DNA of 64,000 nucleotides from Flavobacterium hibisci (GTDB taxonomy: Bacteria > Bacteroidota > Bacteroidia > Flavobacteriales > Flavobacteriaceae), in the NCBI RefSeq assembly GCF_020026925.1, contig NZ_JAIQDW010000001.1, forward strand, positions 434,001 to 498,000. The letters are read 5' to 3'. Every line of letters begins with the position of its first letter. The first letter of the stretch is position 1. The position numbers and the translations under genes are program-made. The notes beneath the pieces are model-generated. The model was not told where the DNA came from and did no database searches. It saw only the letters and a program-made list of their open reading frames with translations. Of the stretch, positions 58,391 through 64,000 are shown one piece after another.

Positions 58391-59794
58391 TTATTTCCAT
58401 CCTCCACCCAAAGCCCTGTATAATTCAACTATGGCCTGAAGTCTTTGCAAATTATCATTTACGCCGCTTAATTGTGCTGACAGAAGATTTTGTTCAGAAG
58501 TTAATACATCAGTATAATTGGTTGCAGAACTATATTCTAAGAGTTGACGGGTGTAATCGACTGCTTTCTCTAAATTTTCGATTTGTCTGGCTCTTGATTC
58601 GAGTTTGTCTGTCGCCATTTGGTAGGTATACAAAGAATTAGATACTTCCTGACCTGCTACCAATAAGCTTTGTTGGAAATTATTATAAGCTTGTAATTGT
58701 TTTGATTGTGCAGTTGTCAGTCTGGCTTTGTTTTGCCCCTGATTGAAAAGTGGCTGCGTCAATCCTCCTATAATGGAATAAAATATTGAACGGTCAAAGA
58801 AGTCCTTTAACTGTAAACTAGAAAGTCCGCCACTGGCTGTCAGCGTAAGGCTTGGATAGAAATAGGTACGTGCCAGGTTGGTACTTTCGAAAGCAGCTCT
58901 GAAATTGAATTCGGCCTGACGCACATCCGGACGGTTTTGAAGCAGTTGTGATGATAAACCTGTTTTAATATTCTCAGGCATTGGCTGATCATCTAAAATC
59001 CCTCTTTCAATTGGTCCGGGCGCTTGTGCAATTAAAATATTCAAAGCATTTTCGGTTTCTCGTATTCTTTGTTTTAAATCCGGTATTGAAACTTCGGCAG
59101 CGTAACGGTTTGCCTCACTTTGTACTACAGCTGCACCGGTTACGATTGCTCCTTCTTTTAATAGTTTTATTGTTTCAACATTTTCAATACGGCTTTCCAG
59201 CGTTTTCTGTGTGATAGACAGTTGTTTATCATAAGCCATCAATAGAAAATAATTGTTGGCAATATCCGAAATCAATTGTGTCTGAACGGCTTGTTTTGCT
59301 GCATCAGTCGCCAGATAAGAGGCTAAAGCTGCTCTTTTTGAGCTGCTTAATTTCCCCCAGATATCTGCTTCCCAGGAAGTGTTTAAACCTAATTTATAGG
59401 TTGTAGTTAAGGTATTAATATTTATTCCGGGTGGAAAGTTAAGTCCCGCTTCTGATTGTTTGTTGCGGGTAACACTGGCATCAAGATTTAAATTGGGATA
59501 ATACGCCAATTTGCTTTGGCGCAAAGCAGCACGGGCCTGAACAATATTTTCGATAGCATTTTTCAGGTTGAGATTCTGGTCGATTCCTTTCTGAATTAAA
59601 GCAGAAAGTTTTGGATCTTTAAAAACACTTTGCCACGGCATATTTGCCATTGTCGTCGAATCTGCCGAAGTTTCATCACGAAAGAGCTTTTCTGTCGAGA
59701 CAGTTGCCGGACGTTCGTATTTTTTAACTGCACACGCACTCAAAAGTACCGTCGCAGCCAATAAAAAAATATATTTATTTGAACTATGAGTCAT
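58391..59794 (-). CDS. Outer-membrane efflux factor, TolC/OprM-type lipoprotein
   Basis: A 467-residue lipoprotein (lipobox L-L-S-A-C) of the NodT/OprM outer-membrane factor family. Two tandem OEP repeats form the alpha-barrel tunnel; P-G-P-I-E-R and R-P-D-V-R-Q-A-E are typical. It completes a tripartite pump with the RND protein encoded 15 bp upstream and the adaptor before it. Confidence 0.94.
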   Translation of the reverse strand: MTHSSNKYIFLLAATVLLSACAVKKYERPATVSTEKLFRDETSADSTTMANMPWQSVFKDPKLSALIQKGIDQNLNLKNAIENIVQARAALRQSKLAYYPNLNLDASVTRNKQSEAGLNFPPGININTLTTTYKLGLNTSWEADIWGKLSSSKRAALASYLATDAAKQAVQTQLISDIANNYFLLMAYDKQLSITQKTLESRIENVETIKLLKEGAIVTGAAVVQSEANRYAAEVSIPDLKQRIRETENALNILIAQAPGPIERGILDDQPMPENIKTGLSSQLLQNRPDVRQAEFNFRAAFESTNLARTYFYPSLTLTASGGLSSLQLKDFFDRSIFYSIIGGLTQPLFNQGQNKARLTTAQSKQLQAYNNFQQSLLVAGQEVSNSLYTYQMATDKLESRARQIENLEKAVDYTRQLLEYSSATNYTDVLTSEQNLLSAQLSGVNDNLQRLQAIVELYRALGGGWK

Positions 59795-59809
59795 TTCTTC
59801 TTAATTAAA

Positions 59810-62800
59810 TTATTCTTTGTGCGCTTCAAGTAAATGAATTTCGTCTTCATCGTTTTCATCATCATAACCATCTTTTGCTGGTCCGCTGATTTTTTCCTGT
59901 AAAGTCTGGAAGATGATAAACAAAACCGGAATAACAAATACTCCCAAAATAGTTCCGATTAACATTCCGCCAACAGCTCCGGTACCAATTGATTTATTCC
60001 CGACCGCACCTGCACCTGAAGCAAACATCAACGGAACAAGTCCGAGGATAAATGCAAATGAAGTCATCAAAATTGGACGCAAACGTGCTACAGCACCTTC
60101 AATTGCCGCCTGAACAATTGGTAACCCTTTTCTCCTTCTGTCTAAAGCAAATTCGACAATCAAAATACCGTTCTTTGCTAAAAGTCCGATTAGCATGATT
60201 AAGGAAATCTGCAGGTAAATGTTACTGTTCAGTTTGAATATAATCGAAAACAAATACGCTCCTGCCAGTCCAAACGGAATAGAGAATAAAACGGCAAACG
60301 GCAAAATATAACTTTCGTATTGTGCACTCAATAAAAAGTAAACAAAGACCAGACATAAAATAAAGATAAAAATGGTTTCACTTCCTGAGGCTAATTCCTC
60401 ACGCGTTAATCCTGAAAATTCGTAGCCATAACCTGCTGGAAGATTCTCTGCAGCTACTTCCTGGATAGCCTTAATTGCATCTCCGGAACTAAATCCTGGA
60501 TTTGGAGCACCTGTAATCGAAATTGACGTGAACAAGTTAAATCTCGAAATAGATTCTGGTCCGAAAACCCTGGTCATTTTTACAAATTCGGTAATTGGCG
60601 CCATGTTGCCTGAACTGTTTCGGACAAAAATTTTATTTAATCCTTGAGTATTCGTCCTAAACTCTGGCGATGCCTGTATCATGACACGGTATTGTTTTCC
60701 AAACTTATTAAAATTCGAAGCATACAAGCCACCATAATAACCTTGCATCGTAGACAAAATTGAATTTACAGAAACTCCCGCATCTTTGGCTTTTGCAAGA
60801 TTAATATCCATCATATACTGAGGAAAACCCGGATTAAAAGGGGTTGTTGCATATTGGATTTCAGGACGTTTTGACAATTTTTCTAAAAAATCGGTATTGA
60901 CTTTAAAGAATTCAGCTGTGGTATGACCTCCTTTGTCCTGCAACTGAAACTCGAATCCGCCACTTTGTCCAAATCCCTGAATGGTTGGGGGGGAAATAAA
61001 GAAAATATTGGCTTCACGAATCCCGCTTGTTTTGGCAAAAAGCTGTCCGATTACATCATTAACACTTAAATCACGTTTGTCCCAGGTTTCCAGTTTTACA
61101 ATAACCATACTGTAGGCACTACCTGCTCCTGCTGTAAAGTTCTGCCCCACGATGCGAAGTGTATTTTTGACCCCCGGAATGGTATTGGCAATACTGTCAA
61201 CTTGTTTGGCAATTTTATCAGAACGCTCCATAGATGCTGATGGCGGTAAACTGATATTCGCAAAAACTGTCCCCTGATCTTCCGCAGGTACGAAAGCTGA
61301 AGGAGTTGTTTTCATCATATAAAACAATCCTGCACCGGCTATAAGAATAGAGGCCAGAACAATCCATTTTTCTACTGAAAGAAACTGAACGGAACGTTTG
61401 TATCTGCCAGTTACATTGTCAAATGCAACGTTAAAAGCAGTATAAAATCTTTGTAAATAACTTTTATGCTTATGATCATCTGCATGAGGTTTTAATAATA
61501 ATGCACATAAAGCAGGACTTAAAGTCAAAGCATTTACTGCAGAAAGAATAATGGCAACTGCTAATGTAATACCAAATTGTTTATAAAAAACTCCGGTAGA
61601 ACCTGTAATAAATGTAACCGGAATAAATACAGCAGCCATTACAAGAGTAATCGAAATAATGGCTCCTGAAATTTCATCCATTGCATCAATCGTAGCTTTT
61701 TTAGCCGATTTATAACCATGGTCAAGTTTGGCATGTACGGCCTCGACGACGACAATCGCATCATCGACCACAATACCAATAGCCAGCACCATCGCAAAAA
61801 GTGTCAATAAGTTAATCGTAAATCCGAAAAGACTCAGGAAGAAAAACGTTCCCACAATCGCCACGGGAACCGCAATTGCCGGAATTAGCGTAGATCTGAA
61901 ATCCTGAAGGAAAATAAATACTACGATAAAAACCAGAATAAAAGCTTCAATCAAGGTATGGATTACTTTTTCGATAGAAGCATCCAGATTTTCATTAACG
62001 TCCACCAAAAGCGTATATTTTACTCCTTTCGGGAAGCTTTTTGCTGCTTCTTCAATTAGTTTTTTGGAATTATTGATTACGTCACGGGCATTAGATCCTG
62101 GAGTCTGGCTGATTGCCATCGCTGCAGATTCTACACCGTTTGTTTTAATCGTTGAAGCATAACTTAAAGAGCCTAATTCAACTTTGGCAACATCTTTCAA
62201 TCGAAGCATTTGCCCATTGCCAACGGATTTGATCACAATATCTTCAAACTCTTTTGGACTGGTCAGACGACCTTTGTATTTGATTACATATTGAAAAGCC
62301 TGATTACCGTTTTCACCAAATTTACCCGGAGCGGCTTCAATATTCTGTTCTGCCAAAGCTGCTGAAATATCACTTGGAATCAGTTTGTATTGCTGCATGA
62401 TATCTGGTTTCAGCCAGATTCTCATCGAGTAATCTTTGGCACCAAAAACCGTTACATCCCCCACCCCAACTACACGCTGGATTTGAGGAACAAGATTAAT
62501 CTTTGCATAATTTTGAAGAAAGGTCTGATCATACGTTTTATCGTCACTATACAACGAAAAAATCAACAAATTACTACTTTGACTTTTCGTAACTGTTACA
62601 CCTGCCTGAGTTACCTCTACGGGTAATAAACTCGTTGCTCTTGAAACCCTGTTCTGAACGTTTACCGCTGCTAAATCAGGATTTGTCCCTACTTTGAAGT
62701 ATATTTTGATAGAAGCATTTCCGTCATTGGTTGCTGTAGAAGTCATGTAAGTCATGTTTTCTACACCATTGATTTGTTCTTCTAACGGAATAACAATACT

Positions 62801-62977
62801 TTTCAAAACCACATCAGCATTAGCTCCTGTATAACTTGCCGATACGTTTACTGTAGGAGGGGCAATATCCGGATATTGAGAAATAGGCAGCTCCACAAGA
62901 CCTAAAACCCCCAAAATGACAATAATAACCGATATTACGGTAGAAAGTACCGGTCTTTGTATAAATATTTTAAACAT
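59810..62977 (-). CDS. RND multidrug efflux transporter (AcrB-type, HAE1)
   Basis: A 1055-residue inner-membrane proton-driven pump with 12 helices and two large periplasmic loops. The paired aspartates of helix 4 appear in G-I-V-V-D-D-A-I-V-V-V-E-A and the helix-10 lysine in A-K-N-G-I-L-I-V-E-F-A. Full length for HAE1. The gene carries a run of seven Gs at 60987-60993, in a conserved S-P-P segment, and the frame is intact. It starts 6 bp after the adaptor stop. Confidence 0.96.
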   Translation of the reverse strand: MFKIFIQRPVLSTVISVIIVILGVLGLVELPISQYPDIAPPTVNVSASYTGANADVVLKSIVIPLEEQINGVENMTYMTSTATNDGNASIKIYFKVGTNPDLAAVNVQNRVSRATSLLPVEVTQAGVTVTKSQSSNLLIFSLYSDDKTYDQTFLQNYAKINLVPQIQRVVGVGDVTVFGAKDYSMRIWLKPDIMQQYKLIPSDISAALAEQNIEAAPGKFGENGNQAFQYVIKYKGRLTSPKEFEDIVIKSVGNGQMLRLKDVAKVELGSLSYASTIKTNGVESAAMAISQTPGSNARDVINNSKKLIEEAAKSFPKGVKYTLLVDVNENLDASIEKVIHTLIEAFILVFIVVFIFLQDFRSTLIPAIAVPVAIVGTFFFLSLFGFTINLLTLFAMVLAIGIVVDDAIVVVEAVHAKLDHGYKSAKKATIDAMDEISGAIISITLVMAAVFIPVTFITGSTGVFYKQFGITLAVAIILSAVNALTLSPALCALLLKPHADDHKHKSYLQRFYTAFNVAFDNVTGRYKRSVQFLSVEKWIVLASILIAGAGLFYMMKTTPSAFVPAEDQGTVFANISLPPSASMERSDKIAKQVDSIANTIPGVKNTLRIVGQNFTAGAGSAYSMVIVKLETWDKRDLSVNDVIGQLFAKTSGIREANIFFISPPTIQGFGQSGGFEFQLQDKGGHTTAEFFKVNTDFLEKLSKRPEIQYATTPFNPGFPQYMMDINLAKAKDAGVSVNSILSTMQGYYGGLYASNFNKFGKQYRVMIQASPEFRTNTQGLNKIFVRNSSGNMAPITEFVKMTRVFGPESISRFNLFTSISITGAPNPGFSSGDAIKAIQEVAAENLPAGYGYEFSGLTREELASGSETIFIFILCLVFVYFLLSAQYESYILPFAVLFSIPFGLAGAYLFSIIFKLNSNIYLQISLIMLIGLLAKNGILIVEFALDRRRKGLPIVQAAIEGAVARLRPILMTSFAFILGLVPLMFASGAGAVGNKSIGTGAVGGMLIGTILGVFVIPVLFIIFQTLQEKISGPAKDGYDDENDEDEIHLLEAHKE

Positions 62978-62983
62978 CTTTTT

Positions 62984-64000
62984 TTATTTTAAGTCGGCAT
63001 AAACCGTTTCTGCACTCACATTATTTGCTTTAATCTCAGTTCCTTCTTTAAGTGAGGCAACTCCTTCTAGCACAATCTGATCGCCAGGTTTTAAACCGCT
63101 TGTTATTACATAATAATTACCGGCTGTATTTTCAAGTTTGGTAATATTCACGTTTTTCGTTTTTCTGTCTTTTCCCACAGTAACAGCAAAAATCTTATCC
63201 TGAAGTTCGAATGTAGCACTCTGAGGAACAATTATTCCTTCTTTAATAACATTTGGAATTCGCACTGTCGTACTGCTTCCGCTTCTGATAATCCCTTTTG
63301 GATTTGGAAAACGTGCTCTTATATTTACTGTACCTGTTTCGGTATTAATTAATCCGTTTACGGTTTCAATCCTTCCTTTTTCGTCATAAGTAGTGCCATC
63401 AGAAAGCACTAAAGAAACTTCAGGCATTTTTTTGATTTTTTGTGCTAATGGAGCTCCTGAATCCTCTTGGGTAAAGTTCAAAAGAATTTTTTCATTCAAA
63501 GCAAAATAAGCATATACATTCCCTATGCTTGAAACCGTTGTCATTGGCTCCGCTGTTGCTGAACTTACGAGGCTTCCTAAACGAAAAGGTATTGAACCTA
63601 CAACACCACTCACCGGACTTGTAACGGTTGTATATCCTAAATTAACTTTGGCATTAACCAAAGCTGCATTTGCCTGAGCTAAACTGGCCATTGCAGACTC
63701 ATAGTTATATTGTGCAGATTCAAGTTCATATTTACTGATAATTCCTTTTTCAACTAAAGGCTTTACCTTATTTACGGCCAATTTTGCTGTACTTACTTCT
63801 GCCTGGGCACTTTTTACACTTGCAGAAGCCGTACGGACCTGCTGTTCATATTCCGGTGCACTAATTTTAAATAAAGCCTGGCCTGCTTTAACAACAGCAC
63901 CTTCATCTACAAATATTTTATCGATGTAACCTTCAACTCTTGGCCGGATTTCAATATTTTGTTGTCCCTGAATACTGGCCGGGAAATCTGTATATAATGT
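62984..64000 (-). CDS. RND periplasmic adaptor (membrane fusion protein), partial
   Basis: The frame stays open to the right edge, so the 5' end with signal peptide lies outside. About 339 residues are visible, starting L-Y-T-D-F-P-A-S-I-Q-G. A biotinyl-lipoyl-like segment (R-P-R-V-E-G-Y-I-D-K-I-F-V-D-E-G) comes first, then a coiled-coil hairpin, a second lipoyl half (V-T-S-P-V-S-G-V-V-G) and beta-barrel domains. An apparent start at 63781 is an internal TTG and not the true one. It is the first gene of the efflux operon. Confidence 0.93.
   Translation of the reverse strand, partial: TLYTDFPASIQGQQNIEIRPRVEGYIDKIFVDEGAVVKAGQALFKISAPEYEQQVRTASASVKSAQAEVSTAKLAVNKVKPLVEKGIISKYELESAQYNYESAMASLAQANAALVNAKVNLGYTTVTSPVSGVVGSIPFRLGSLVSSATAEPMTTVSSIGNVYAYFALNEKILLNFTQEDSGAPLAQKIKKMPEVSLVLSDGTTYDEKGRIETVNGLINTETGTVNIRARFPNPKGIIRSGSSTTVRIPNVIKEGIIVPQSATFELQDKIFAVTVGKDRKTKNVNITKLENTAGNYYVITSGLKPGDQIVLEGVASLKEGTEIKANNVSAETVYADLK

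Noticed and set aside
60987..60993. Run of seven Gs inside the RND transporter gene as a phase-variable switch
   Set aside because: The run encodes a conserved S-P-P segment and the reading frame is intact; seven bases is short for a contingency locus.

Overview
The window looks like a chromosomal segment of a Flavobacterium-type member of the Bacteroidota. The evidence is low G+C DNA, a SusC/SusD pair, a hybrid two-component (HTCS) regulator, TAnnTTTG-type promoter boxes, a split HipA locus, and secreted glycoside hydrolases with short hydrophobic signal peptides ending in A-Q or a lipobox. I see no rRNA, tRNA, CRISPR array, insertion sequence or prophage.

Layout. 1-3.9 kb: a GH130 glycoside phosphorylase and a radical SAM/DUF4130 pair of unproven DNA-repair role. 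3.9-12.5 kb: a minus-strand operon for uronate and pectin use (acyltransferase-like DUF5009, vSGLT-like symporter, fructuronate reductase, UxuA, GH28, GH51). 12.7-25.5 kb: GH2 beta-galactosidase, myo-inositol oxygenase, the HTCS regulator, a metallophosphatase lipoprotein, a second GH28 and a DUF4861 protein. 25.8-33.8 kb: an (alpha/alpha)-barrel-like secreted enzyme, a ROK kinase, an unknown secreted protein and two GH92 alpha-mannosidases. 34-43 kb: SusD, SusC, a NagB/PIG-L fusion and a GH89 alpha-N-acetylglucosaminidase. 43.6-51.2 kb: pentose catabolism (transaldolase, XylA, XylB, GntR-type regulator, GH43, GPH symporter). 51.7-55.9 kb: two-component NHEJ (LigD and Ku) with two small companions. 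56-57.7 kb: a three-gene hipB-hipS-hipT toxin-antitoxin locus. 57.7-64 kb: a small secreted protein and an RND efflux operon that runs off the right edge.

How the genes fit. SusC/SusD would import oligosaccharide. GH89, GH92, GH2, GH51 and GH28 would trim it. NagB/PIG-L would handle amino sugar, and UxuB/UxuA would handle uronate. The strongest non-obvious signal is regulatory. Three promoters (before susC, before GH89, before myo-inositol oxygenase) share one architecture: two ATGGA(C/T) half-sites exactly 21 bp apart, placed exactly 29 bp from a -7 box. This puts inositol oxidation to glucuronate in the same apparent regulon as SusC/SusD and alpha-GlcNAc removal. It suggests, as inference only, a locus for inositol-containing glycans such as plant glycosyl inositol phosphorylceramide or GPI head groups. 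A second notable item is the hipBST locus, with three 18-bp operators spaced exactly 40 bp apart.
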